Both the position numbers and the translations under genes were made by a program. A stretch of 64,000 bases of DNA, from assembly GCA_947624245.1 (NCBI GenBank), contig CANQJL010000009.1:1-64000 (forward strand), written 5' to 3'. A model generated the notes under the pieces. That model ran no database searches. It saw only the letters and a program-made list of their open reading frames with translations, and was not told where the DNA came from. Below, in pieces: positions 24,543-31,996 of the stretch. Position 1 is the first letter of the stretch. Each line of letters starts with the position of its first letter. This DNA comes from an uncultured Acetatifactor sp. Its GTDB lineage: Bacteria; Bacillota; Clostridia; Lachnospirales; Lachnospiraceae.

Positions 24543-24571
24543 ATTATATAGTATTTAAAACCGCATGACAA
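24543..24571 (-). promoter_or_regulatory. Promoter of DUF1836 gene
   Basis: Minus-strand TTGTCA (24571-24566), 17-bp spacer, TATAAT (24548-24543). Confidence 0.75.
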
Positions 24572-24614
24572 CAATTTATTTGTTATTTTTCGCGGTATTG
24601 CCCCCACAGGTCTG

Positions 24615-24643
24615 TTGACTTTAGGACTTTAATGTGTTACTAT
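24615..24643 (+). promoter_or_regulatory. Promoter of yerC
   Basis: TTGACT (24615-24620), 17-bp spacer, TACTAT (24638-24643), with a palindrome immediately after the start site. Confidence 0.75.
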
Positions 24644-24656
24644 GCTCATAGCAGGA

Positions 24657-24672
24657 CTGTAAAATTTTACAG
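24657..24672. promoter_or_regulatory. Palindromic operator candidate of yerC
   Basis: Perfect 16-bp palindrome CTGTAAAATTTTACAG at about +7 to +22 of the yerC transcript. TrpR-family dimers bind short palindromes, so autorepression is plausible. Confidence 0.55.
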
Positions 24673-24701
24673 TGTAAAAGTGTTCAACGAGGTGTTGCGA
24701 T

Positions 24702-24989
24702 ATGAATAAAAAGATTAAGACCGAAGCCGTGGATTTTCTGTTTGACGCAGTGCTCTGCCTAAAGACCAGAGAGGAGTGCTATAGCTTTTTCGAGGATCTC
24801 TGTACCGTCAACGAGCTGCTCTCTCTCTCGCAGCGCTTTGAAGTGGCGTCCATGCTGAAGAAGCAGAAGACTTATCTGGAGATCGCCGAGAAGACCGGCG
24901 CCTCCACTGCCACCATCAGCCGTGTGAACAGATCCCTGAACTACGGGAACGACGGCTATGAGATGGTGTTCGACCGCATGGAAAAATAG
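24702..24989 (+). CDS. YerC/YecD family TrpR-related regulator
   Basis: A 95-residue DNA-binding protein of the TrpR-like YerC/YecD family. LTVNELLSLSQRFEVASML-type helices lead into the helix-turn-helix TYLEIAEKTGASTATISRVNRSL (about 57-79). Full length for the family. GAGGTG precedes the ATG. It is one of the few plus-strand genes and stands alone between its own promoter and a shared terminator. Its regulon is unknown; a palindrome in its own leader points to autoregulation. Confidence 0.9.
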   Translation: MNKKIKTEAVDFLFDAVLCLKTREECYSFFEDLCTVNELLSLSQRFEVASMLKKQKTYLEIAEKTGASTATISRVNRSLNYGNDGYEMVFDRMEK

Positions 24990-25015
24990 TCCGACCGGCT
25001 TCTACCGGTCGGACT
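24988..25015. terminator. Shared terminator between yerC and bactofilin
   Basis: Perfect 11-bp stem (AGTCCGACCGG with CCGGTCGGACT, 6-base loop). On the minus strand it is followed by ATTTTT and contains the bactofilin stop codon; on the plus strand it begins at the yerC stop but lacks a T-run. Confidence 0.7.
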
Positions 25016-25472
25016 CTCCCTGCTCCTCCTCTTGGTTGGCTGCCTCCACTTCCCGCAGCGCTTCCTCAATGGCGGCCTTCGCGGATCTCTTGCCCGCTCT
25101 GACTTCTCTTCCGGCAGGCTTCTGCCTCGTTTCGCCCGATGCCCGATCCATATTACAGCTTCCCTGAAAGACGGCGTTCTCGTCGATCACGATCAAGGTC
25201 GTGCTGATATTGCCTATCACCTTTGCCGTTCCGGTGAGCTCCGTCTTATCTGCAACGGTCACATTTCCTATGACCTCGCCGCCTATCATGGCGGACTTCG
25301 CCGACACGTCCCCGTTGATGATTCCCGCAGAGCCCACAGTCAGACTTCCCGTGACCGTTACGTCTCCGTTCACGGTGCCGTCGATCCTGACGGAACCCTC
25401 TGCGCTGAAATTGCCGTCACACTCTGCTCCCCGACCGATAATCGTGGTAATCTTTGCTTCATTGTTCTTCAT
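25002..25472 (-). CDS. Bactofilin
   Basis: A 156-residue polymer-forming cytoskeletal protein (DUF583). The beta-helix repeats (GSVRIDGTVNGDV, GSLTVGSAGIINGDV, IGGEVIGNV, GTAKVIGNI) cover about residues 15-110, and a charged tail follows. The ATG at 25472 follows GAGG at 6 bp. Bactofilins form scaffolds that often localise cell-wall enzymes. Here the gene lies 50 bp after a LytM-type gene in the same operon, a frequent pairing. Confidence 0.9.
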   Translation of the reverse strand: MKNNEAKITTIIGRGAECDGNFSAEGSVRIDGTVNGDVTVTGSLTVGSAGIINGDVSAKSAMIGGEVIGNVTVADKTELTGTAKVIGNISTTLIVIDENAVFQGSCNMDRASGETRQKPAGREVRAGKRSAKAAIEEALREVEAANQEEEQGESDR

Positions 25473-25522
25473 AATTATCCTCACCTTCCGCCGTCCAAAC
25501 GGCTAAACAAATATTTTCGGCA

Positions 25523-26236
25523 TCAGCCGCTGATAACAAGCACGTCCATCGGCGCGACATATGCGCCGTCCTTCATCATCTGGTATCCCAGAGTACTGTT
25601 CTCCTCCCCGATCAGGAAAAGCGTCGTCCCCTGCTTGACGCTCTCTCCCTGCTTCACCTTGACCTCACCGGAATTTCGGTAGATGGTCACATAGCCGTTG
25701 CCGTGATCGATCCATACATTATGACCGTACTCCGGATCGTCGTTCACCGCCTCGACGGTTCCGTCTGCCGTGGCTACCACCATGGCGCCCTCCGAAGACG
25801 TGAAAACACACATGGGGTCCCCCTCGGCGACCTCCTCCCATGTGGCGGAGCCTGTCAGAGGAAATTCCGTAGGCGTATGCTGCGATTCGATCTGCTGGGA
25901 CAGCTCGCTCTCGCTCTCTGTCTTTGCCGCCACGGTGTCGCTCAATATCTGAATCGTGGCATTCAGCTCTTCCACCTGCCGCTGCAGGGTGAGGTTCTCC
26001 GTTTCCAGACGGGTGATGGTCTCCCGCTGCTGGGCGGTCTGAAACCCTCCCTCCCGCCGGATATCTTCCGCAACGATAAGCACGCCGATCAACGCCCCCA
26101 GGGCAGCGCACAGCAAAAGCGTCAGCGCCCTGACCACAGAGGTTCTGATGCGGAACTGTTTTGTGACCGCATCTGCGGCATCGGATGTAACAATGACTAC
26201 TTGACTGGTCTTTCGCTTATGTCTTTGTCGTCTCAT
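25523..26236 (-). CDS. Degenerate LytM/M23 membrane protein
   Basis: A 237-residue protein: cytoplasmic basic N-terminus, one transmembrane helix (about 36-56), coiled coil (about 65-115), then an M23/LytM fold with DHGNGYVTIYRNSGEVKVKQG. Both zinc-binding histidine motifs of active M23 enzymes are missing: the usual YxHL is YRNS, and the final HLHF position reads GYQM. It is therefore probably a non-catalytic activator or scaffold like EnvC or Bacillus SpoIIQ. It is coupled to the bactofilin gene. GGAGGTGAC precedes the ATG. Confidence 0.85.
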   Translation of the reverse strand: MRRQRHKRKTSQVVIVTSDAADAVTKQFRIRTSVVRALTLLLCAALGALIGVLIVAEDIRREGGFQTAQQRETITRLETENLTLQRQVEELNATIQILSDTVAAKTESESELSQQIESQHTPTEFPLTGSATWEEVAEGDPMCVFTSSEGAMVVATADGTVEAVNDDPEYGHNVWIDHGNGYVTIYRNSGEVKVKQGESVKQGTTLFLIGEENSTLGYQMMKDGAYVAPMDVLVISG

Positions 26237-26240
26237 AAAA

Positions 26241-26281
26241 AGTCACCTCCGGTAAACCTCATTATTTTACCATAGGTGACT
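26241..26281. repeat. Inverted repeat spanning the -10 region
   Basis: Arms 26241-26256 and 26266-26281 match at 14 of 16 positions around a 9-bp gap. It covers the spacer, the -10 and the ribosome binding site. Because one arm lies upstream of the transcript start, it is more likely a DNA operator than an RNA hairpin. Confidence 0.5.
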
Positions 26282-26292
26282 CTTGACGGCAA
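26264..26292 (-). promoter_or_regulatory. Promoter of LytM-bactofilin operon
   Basis: Minus-strand TTGCCG (26292-26287), 17-bp spacer, TAAAAT (26269-26264), overlapped by a long inverted repeat. Confidence 0.65.
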
Positions 26293-26350
26293 TGAAAATT
26301 TAATATTTTTGTAACATTTATCCAATAATTTCTTAATTCTTTATGAAAAA

Positions 26351-27400
26351 TCACACATGTAACGCCATATCTCCGTACCGGATCAGACCCTTTTTGCGCA
26401 TCAGCTCAGAGAAAAGCAGGGTGAGGGCCGCCGGCAATATAAAGTGCATGAGCAGGATCAGCAAAAGCGCCGCTCCCTTTCCCATACCGCCTTCCACCAT
26501 GGACCCGTAAGCGGCGATCTGCCCCACAAAACCCGCGGAACCCATACCGGATCCCACCGGAGTGCTGGTCATATGCAGTACCGCCGACGCCACCGGCCCC
26601 AATATGGCGCTGGAAAGGATCGCGGGAAGCCAGATGACGGGCTTCTTCACAATATTGGGAACCTGCAGCATGGAAGTTCCCACGCCCTGAGCAATCAGTC
26701 CGCCCACCTTGTTTTCCCGATAGCTTGCGACGGCAAAGCCCACCATATTGCAGCAGCAGCCGATGGTAGCGGCTCCGGCCGCAAGCCCCGTCATGCCCAG
26801 GGAGACTCCTATGGCGGCAGAGCTGATCGGCAGTGTCAGAATCATTCCCATCAGCACGGAAACGGCGATCCCGCCTAAGATGGGGTGCATTTCCACATTC
26901 ACATTCACCAGATTTCCGAGCCAGCTCATGAAAACGGTGATCGGCGGCCCTGCCACAAAGGCGGCCAGCGATCCGGAAACTACGGACAGAAGCGGCGTCA
27001 CCAGAATATCGACCTTGGTCTTGCCCGCCAGCAGTCCGCCCATCTTGATCGCCACCACGGCCGCAACGAACGCTCCCAGCGGCTCTCCCGGCGCGCCCAG
27101 CTTCAAGGCCTCCATGCCGGTAACGGCGGGAAAGGCTCCGATCATGCCTGCCACGGCGGCAGACACGGTGACCAGCGGCCCCTGCTTGAACTTGCAGGCC
27201 ACGCCCACGCCGATGCCCGCTCCGGTCAGCGTTTTGGCCACGTTGCTGACGGCCGTAAGATAGATTTTCAGCGGTCCGCCGATGAGGCCTGCCAGCTGGG
27301 CGATGATCGTACCGATGATCAGGGTCGCGAACAGTCCCAGCGCCATACCGCTGAGACCGTCGATAAATATTTCATTCAGCCATTTCTTTACCTTGTCCAT
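26351..27400 (-). CDS. PTS transporter subunit IIC-like membrane protein
   Basis: A 349-residue integral membrane protein with about ten hydrophobic segments, of the PTS_EIIC_2 family (GLxGMALGLFATLIIGTI at the N-terminus, KTKVDILVTPL in the middle). There is no IIA or IIB domain, nor a gene for one beside it. The substrate is unknown. The ATG at 27400 has GAGGAG 7 bp upstream and follows the hisA stop by 11 bp, so the two are co-transcribed. The pairing with a histidine enzyme is unexplained. Confidence 0.8.
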   Translation of the reverse strand: MDKVKKWLNEIFIDGLSGMALGLFATLIIGTIIAQLAGLIGGPLKIYLTAVSNVAKTLTGAGIGVGVACKFKQGPLVTVSAAVAGMIGAFPAVTGMEALKLGAPGEPLGAFVAAVVAIKMGGLLAGKTKVDILVTPLLSVVSGSLAAFVAGPPITVFMSWLGNLVNVNVEMHPILGGIAVSVLMGMILTLPISSAAIGVSLGMTGLAAGAATIGCCCNMVGFAVASYRENKVGGLIAQGVGTSMLQVPNIVKKPVIWLPAILSSAILGPVASAVLHMTSTPVGSGMGSAGFVGQIAAYGSMVEGGMGKGAALLLILLMHFILPAALTLLFSELMRKKGLIRYGDMALHV

Positions 27401-27411
27401 TTTGTATCTCC

Positions 27412-28191
27412 TCACAAATCTCTACAGATTTCCAATACCTTTTTCCAGGAAAGGGGACCGCCGAACAGATCGAGGGCGCTTCCCACGGTGACGTTCAGTC
27501 TGCCGCGGCCAAGCCTCTTGAGCAAAAGCAGGTCGTCGTAATCGTGGACGCCGCCCGCATAGGTGATCGGTATCCCGCTCCACGTCCCCAGAAATGACGC
27601 CAGCTCCTCCTCGATGCCCTCCGCCTTTCCCTCCACGTCTACCGCATGGACCAGAAATTCGTCACAGTGACGGGAAAGCTCTCGAAGCAGAGGCTCGTCC
27701 ACCCTCTGCGAGGTCAGCGTCTGCCATCTGTCGGTGACGATCAGATAGCCCCCGTCGGTCCTTCGACAGCTCAGGTCCAGAACAAGCCGCTCCTTTCCCA
27801 CCGCTCTCTCCAGCTCCTCCAGCCGCTCGTAATGTATCATTCCGTCCCGAAACACATAGGAGGTCACGATCACATGGGAGGCTCCCGCGTCCAAAAATTC
27901 CGCCGCGTTCTTTGGAGTGATTCCGCCGCCCGCCTGCATACCGCCGGGATAGGCCCGAAGCGCATCCAGCGCCTGCCGCTTCGTCTCCTCGTAATATTTG
28001 TCGCCGGGAGGATTCAACAGTATGACATGCCCGCCTTGAATGCCCTCTCGGCGGTACAGCCGCGCAAAATCGGACGCGTTTTGTTTCGATACAAAATTTT
28101 CCAGAACCTTTTCGCCGCCGTCCTGCAGGCTTCCTCCCACGATCTGCTTTACTGCGCCGTTATGAATATCGATGCACGGTCGAAACTCCAT
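27412..28191 (-). CDS. hisA: Phosphoribosylformimino-5-aminoimidazole carboxamide isomerase, eukaryote type
   Basis: A 259-residue TIM-barrel enzyme of histidine synthesis that converts ProFAR to PRFAR. The sequence is of the eukaryote-like HIS6 type: FRPCIDIHNGAVKQIVGGSL, LNPPGDKYYEETKRQALDALRAYPGGMQAGGGI, LDLSCRR and TYAGGVHDYDDLLLLKRLG are diagnostic and differ from ordinary bacterial HisA. The ATG at 28191 fits the conserved start; the ribosome binding site is weak. No other his gene is nearby. The only co-transcribed gene is a PTS IIC protein. Confidence 0.85.
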   Translation of the reverse strand: MEFRPCIDIHNGAVKQIVGGSLQDGGEKVLENFVSKQNASDFARLYRREGIQGGHVILLNPPGDKYYEETKRQALDALRAYPGGMQAGGGITPKNAAEFLDAGASHVIVTSYVFRDGMIHYERLEELERAVGKERLVLDLSCRRTDGGYLIVTDRWQTLTSQRVDEPLLRELSRHCDEFLVHAVDVEGKAEGIEEELASFLGTWSGIPITYAGGVHDYDDLLLLKRLGRGRLNVTVGSALDLFGGPLSWKKVLEICRDL

Positions 28192-28408
28192 AATATCCGC
28201 AACCAATCCTCTCAATTTTTAGAAATCCCGATTTTTATAGTTTTAGAAAATTTTTTCAGCGACCACACGCATAAATCGTCTCGCTTTCCACATACTAAAC
28301 GCAAAATCCGTGTCGCTCCTTTTGAGGAATCGCTCATTTTGAGGAACGACAGGATTTTTAACTTTAGTTGAGGCAGACTGACGAGCAATATGCAGAATGG
28401 AGGAAATT

Positions 28409-28894
28409 ATGAAAAAATTCAAAAATCTTGCCGGAACCAAAAAGTTCCTGGCGCTTGGTCTTATGCTGGCATTTATGTGCATCGCCACAGCTTGTACCAA
28501 CGGCGGCACCGCAAGTTCCGAGGGCTCCGGAAGCATGGCACAGAACGGCTCCCAATCGGGCTCCGGCGCACTGGCGGACAATGACACCAATGCGAACGGA
28601 AACAACATGACGGGCAGCGGCTCCGCCAACGGAAACAACACCACCGGCAGCAGCTCCGCAAGCAGAGACAGCATGACCGGCAGCAGCTCCGCCAACGGAA
28701 ACAGCACCACCGGCAGCGGCTCCGCGAACAACGGTTCCGATGCCAACGTCACGGACGGAAGCTACAATAATTCCGTGACCGAGGGAACCGACGACAATTC
28801 CCTTGGAACCGATAAGGACGGCGTCCTCGGCAACGTTCTGGACGATGTAAAGGACGGCGTTGACGACCTGGCCGACGATACCATGAACCGGTAA
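28409..28894 (+). CDS. Asn/Ser/Gly-rich lipoprotein
   Basis: A 161-residue lipoprotein: basic start, hydrophobic helix, lipobox-like IATAC, then a low-complexity region made of roughly ten-residue units (variants of SANGNNTTGS) and an acidic end (VLDDVKDGVDDLADD). GGAGG lies 5 bp before the ATG. No fold or function is recognisable; it is probably a surface-exposed disordered lipoprotein. It is transcribed alone, divergent from hisA, with a strong terminator behind. Confidence 0.75.
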   Translation: MKKFKNLAGTKKFLALGLMLAFMCIATACTNGGTASSEGSGSMAQNGSQSGSGALADNDTNANGNNMTGSGSANGNNTTGSSSASRDSMTGSSSANGNSTTGSGSANNGSDANVTDGSYNNSVTEGTDDNSLGTDKDGVLGNVLDDVKDGVDDLADDTMNR

Positions 28895-28911
28895 CCTTTT
28901 TTCAAAACCGC

Positions 28912-28955
28912 AAGGCTTTCAAGCGCACGGACAATCTGCGCCTGAAAGCCTTTTT
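28912..28955. terminator. Terminator of lipoprotein gene, facing dapB
   Basis: Stem AAGGCTTTCA/TGAAAGCCTT with an inner GCGCA/TGCGC pairing, then TTTTTG on the plus strand. It also lies just beyond the dapB stop and may serve both. Confidence 0.8.
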
Positions 28956-28956
28956 G

Positions 28957-29727
28957 TCAAAATGAGAGCGCCGCCTCGATCACATCGCTCATGTCGTACA
29001 TTCCCGCCGGCTTGCCTGCCAGAAATTTTGCGGCCTGCACGGCGCCTCTGCCGAACACTGCCTTGGAGTGCGCGGCATGGGAGAAGGTGACGACCTCGTC
29101 CGTCCCCGCAAAGATCACGTCATGCTCGCCCACAATGGTTCCGCCGCGGATCGCGCTGATGCCGATCTCCTTTTTGGGGCGCTGCATACGCCGCCCGCTC
29201 CTGTCAAACACATACTCGTACTCCCCGCCCAGCTCTTCCCTGACGGAATCCGCCAGAGCAAGCGCGGTCCCGCTGGGCGCGTCCAGCTTCAGATTGTGAT
29301 GCTTTTCCAGTATCTCCACATCAAATCCTGCCGGAGCCAGAACCTCCGTGGCCTTCTTTAAAAGCTTCAGCAAGAGATTGATTCCCAGAGACATATTCGC
29401 CGACCTGAGCACGGGAGTCACCTTGGAGACCTCCGCGGCCTTCTCCAGCTGTTCCTTGCTCAGTCCCGTGGTGCACAGCACACAGGGAAGTCTGTGGGCC
29501 GCGCAGTAGTCCAGCATCTTGTCGATCACGGCTGCCGTGGAAAAATCAATGAGACAGTCAGCCTCGACATCGCATAAGTCAATGTCCGGAAACACGGGGT
29601 AGGGATTGTGGCCGTCGTCCCGCGGATCGATGCCCGCTGCCATCTCCAGCTCCGGATCCTCCGCTATCATCGCGCTGATGACCTGACCCATTTTACCGTT
29701 ACACCCGTGCATGATAATTTTTGTCAT
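28957..29727 (-). CDS. dapB: 4-hydroxy-tetrahydrodipicolinate reductase
   Basis: A 256-residue NAD(P)H-dependent reductase, the second enzyme of the diaminopimelate/lysine branch. HGCNGKMGQV is the nucleotide-binding loop, and EKHHNLKLDAPSGTAL is the substrate and catalytic motif. The ATG at 29727 follows AGGGGT. It is downstream of dapA and under the same lysine riboswitch. Dipicolinate made from this branch is also needed by spores, in keeping with the sporulation genes nearby. Confidence 0.95.
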   Translation of the reverse strand: MTKIIMHGCNGKMGQVISAMIAEDPELEMAAGIDPRDDGHNPYPVFPDIDLCDVEADCLIDFSTAAVIDKMLDYCAAHRLPCVLCTTGLSKEQLEKAAEVSKVTPVLRSANMSLGINLLLKLLKKATEVLAPAGFDVEILEKHHNLKLDAPSGTALALADSVREELGGEYEYVFDRSGRRMQRPKKEIGISAIRGGTIVGEHDVIFAGTDEVVTFSHAAHSKAVFGRGAVQAAKFLAGKPAGMYDMSDVIEAALSF

Positions 29728-29798
29728 TTTTATACCCCTGGCGTGCTTTAGCACACCCTCTTTTTAAAATTTGAAAGTTTATCTTACGCCCGCAGCCG

Positions 29799-30683
29799 TC
29801 ACAGTATTCCGTATTCCTTCATGGCCTTTTCCAGTCTTGTCACATTGGAAGGCTCCATCTCGGACAGAGGCATACGCAGCGTGCCGCCTATCCGTCCCAT
29901 CAGCTCCAGCCCCTTCTTCACGGGGATCGGATTCACCTCGCAGAACAGCGCGCCGCACAGATCCATGGCCCGCAGCTGCTCCCTCCTGCTGCCCTCCAGA
30001 TCGCCGTCCAGGAATTTTTGGCAGATCTCGTGGGTCTGCCTCGGCGCCACGTTGGACAGTACGGAGATTACGCCGATGCCGCCCAAGGCCATGATGGGAA
30101 CGATCTGATCGTCGTTTCCGGAATAGATATCCACCTTCCCGTCAGCCAATGCCGCCAGCTTGGCGATCTGAGAAATATTGCCGCTGGCCTCCTTTACTCC
30201 CACGATGTTCTCTACGTCCTTACAGAGCCGCACCACGGTCTCCGGCAGGATATTGCAGCCGGTCCTTGAGGGCACGTTATACAGCAGAATCGGAATCTTT
30301 ACCGATTCCGCGATCGCCTTGAAATGCGCGTACAATCCGTTCTGAGTGGCTTTGTTATAGTAAGGGCTCACCAAAAGCAGGCCGTCCGCCCCGAGCTTCT
30401 CCGCCTCCGTGGAGAGATAAATCGCCGTCTCCGTACAGTTGGAGCCGGTCCCCGCTATCACGGGAATCCTGCCCGCCACAGTCCTGACGCAGTGGCCGAT
30501 CACGTCCAGATGCTCCTCGTGCGTCAATGTGGAAGCCTCGCCGGTAGTGCCGCACACGATGATCGCGTCCGTGCCCTCGGCGATCTGAAACTCCAGCAGC
30601 GCATCGAACTGCTCATAATTTACCTTTCCGTCCTCGTACATCGGCGTGACGATAGCCACGCCCGCTCCCTTAAAAACAGCCAT
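29799..30683 (-). CDS. dapA: 4-hydroxy-tetrahydrodipicolinate synthase
   Basis: A 294-residue TIM-barrel aldolase-type enzyme that condenses pyruvate with aspartate semialdehyde. GTTGEASTL, the catalytic tyrosine in YNVPSRTG and the Schiff-base lysine in GVKEASG are present. CGGAGG precedes the ATG. It is the first gene after the lysine riboswitch and its terminator, so transcription should fall when lysine is plentiful. Confidence 0.95.
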   Translation of the reverse strand: MAVFKGAGVAIVTPMYEDGKVNYEQFDALLEFQIAEGTDAIIVCGTTGEASTLTHEEHLDVIGHCVRTVAGRIPVIAGTGSNCTETAIYLSTEAEKLGADGLLLVSPYYNKATQNGLYAHFKAIAESVKIPILLYNVPSRTGCNILPETVVRLCKDVENIVGVKEASGNISQIAKLAALADGKVDIYSGNDDQIVPIMALGGIGVISVLSNVAPRQTHEICQKFLDGDLEGSRREQLRAMDLCGALFCEVNPIPVKKGLELMGRIGGTLRMPLSEMEPSNVTRLEKAMKEYGIL

Positions 30684-30738
30684 CTGATTTTCCTCCGTCC
30701 GCTTTAGATTTTATTTCAGGAAGACACATGTCTTATGT

Positions 30739-30772
30739 AAAAATAAAACGCCGGCGAGACAAAGCGCCGGCG
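30739..30772 (-). terminator. Riboswitch-controlled terminator
   Basis: Stem of CGCCGGCG with CGCCGGCG (30749-30756, 30765-30772), 8-base loop, followed by TTTTATTTTT on the minus strand, between the lysine aptamer and dapA. Confidence 0.85.
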
Positions 30773-30797
30773 AACGATCCAACAGGAATATCCTTCC

Positions 30798-30963
30798 GAT
30801 AGCGCCCCATCCGATTACCGAATGACAGTCATACAGCTCTTAACTGTATGCCCAAGGATAAGACCTGCAGGACGTCTTCCCTTTCGGCGTCTTTCCCTTT
30901 CCCCTTCTCTCTCCTGCGCCTGCCGCATCGAGAAAGGTACTTTTGAAAAACGCGACCTCTATC
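30798..30963 (-). promoter_or_regulatory. Lysine riboswitch (L box)
   Basis: The minus strand carries the conserved L-box blocks in order: GATAGAGGTCGCG, TCAAAAGTA, GACGCCGAAAGGG, TGACTGTCAT and the closing GGATGGGGCGCTATC, whose end pairs with the first block. Position upstream of dapA-dapB fits transcriptional control by lysine. Confidence 0.93.
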
Positions 30964-30980
30964 TCCCTACTTATATATGC

Positions 30981-31009
30981 ATCATAGCATCTTAGACAGC
31001 ATGTGTCAA
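30981..31009 (-). promoter_or_regulatory. Promoter of dapA-dapB leader
   Basis: Minus-strand TTGACA (31009-31004), 17-bp spacer, TATGAT (30986-30981), just upstream of the aptamer. Confidence 0.85.
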
Positions 31010-31035
31010 TAAATTATTAAAAATCCCAAGAATCG

Positions 31036-31674
31036 TCAGGGCTCCGTATCCTCCACGATCTCCAGCTTGCTCACGGACACCTCGAATGCCACTCTTTTTT
31101 CCACGTTCTCCTCGTCCAGCTTTTTCATGTACTCACGGCTCTGGATCCTGCCCCATACGCAGCAGCGCTCTCCGACCTTAAAATTATTTGCGTAGCGGGC
31201 GTTCCTTCCCCAACAGATGCAGGGTATGTAATCGGACTTTCCGTAAGGTCTGTTCACCGCCAGAAGAAGATCCGCGATCTCTCTGCCAAGAGGGGTCTTG
31301 CGGTAGATAGGCTCCTTGCAGATGTAGCCGTCGAGAAAGATCTGATTTGTCTTGGAGCTCTCCTCCACCTCATCGATGAAGCTGACTTCCCTGGCAAACA
31401 CGGACAGGACCAGTCTGTTCCTTCTCTCCTCATGGCGATTGTAGGATCTGAACTGACCGTTCACGCAGATCAGGGAACCCACATAATTCTCCGCAACGTC
31501 CATAAGGCGCTCGGAGACCATGACGGGAATGATATCATAGCTCTCGCTGAGACGCTTGCATCTCACATCCACCATGTAGAACCCCTCGCCGTAGATCTGA
31601 TGGCTGTAGGAAAAACCGCTCACGATTTCCCCCATGACCGTTACCTGATTGTTTTCAATTACTTTATCTGTCAT
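31036..31674 (-). CDS. Single-stranded DNA-binding-like protein, two OB folds
   Basis: A 212-residue protein with two OB-fold halves. The second (about 108-205) is SSB-like: FLDGYICKEPIYRKTPLGREIADLLLAVNR, then IPCICWG and VWGRIQSREY. The first half is a more diverged OB domain. It lacks the acidic C-terminal tip of housekeeping SSB, so it is more likely an accessory single-strand binding protein. GGAGAGG precedes the ATG. The leader is AT-rich. Confidence 0.8.
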   Translation of the reverse strand: MTDKVIENNQVTVMGEIVSGFSYSHQIYGEGFYMVDVRCKRLSESYDIIPVMVSERLMDVAENYVGSLICVNGQFRSYNRHEERRNRLVLSVFAREVSFIDEVEESSKTNQIFLDGYICKEPIYRKTPLGREIADLLLAVNRPYGKSDYIPCICWGRNARYANNFKVGERCCVWGRIQSREYMKKLDEENVEKRVAFEVSVSKLEIVEDTEP

Positions 31675-31893
31675 TTTTCCTCTCCTTCTGCCGCTTTATC
31701 GGCTTGTCTCGTGCTTAAGCTTTACGCCTCTTTGTGGATATTATTATATATACAATATTTCCGGCAAAATTAGTACTGTTTTTCATCGCGGATATTTCCA
31801 TTTTTCGTCGTTAAAATTTATATTCAGACTTATATTATCACTTATTCCCCACCAAAAAAGCAACTACTTTTTTCAGACGACCGCGATGTACGC
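31675..31893. other. Divergent intergenic region ssb-like/typA
   Basis: AT-rich leader and promoter zone of the SSB-like gene. A TATAAT-like stretch lies near 31740-31750, but no convincing -35 was found. No open frame with a ribosome binding site. Confidence 0.4.
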
Positions 31894-31922
31894 TTGCATA
31901 CGGTCTGAAATGGTGCTATACT
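31894..31922 (+). promoter_or_regulatory. Promoter of typA
   Basis: TTGCAT (31894-31899), 17-bp spacer, TATACT (31917-31922). Confidence 0.65.
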
Positions 31923-31925
31923 GTA

Positions 31926-31975
31926 ACGGTTTGAAATTCGACAAAAGTTTTCGTCGACAAAAAATTCAAAACCGT
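31926..31975 (+). repeat. Inverted repeat in typA leader
   Basis: ACGGTTTGAA at the start pairs with TTCAAAACCGT at the end (one bulged base), with an inner TTCGAC/GTCGA pairing. It would form a long hairpin at the 5' end of the typA transcript. Confidence 0.55.
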
Positions 31976-31996
31976 TTTGAAAGGACCGATCAATAG

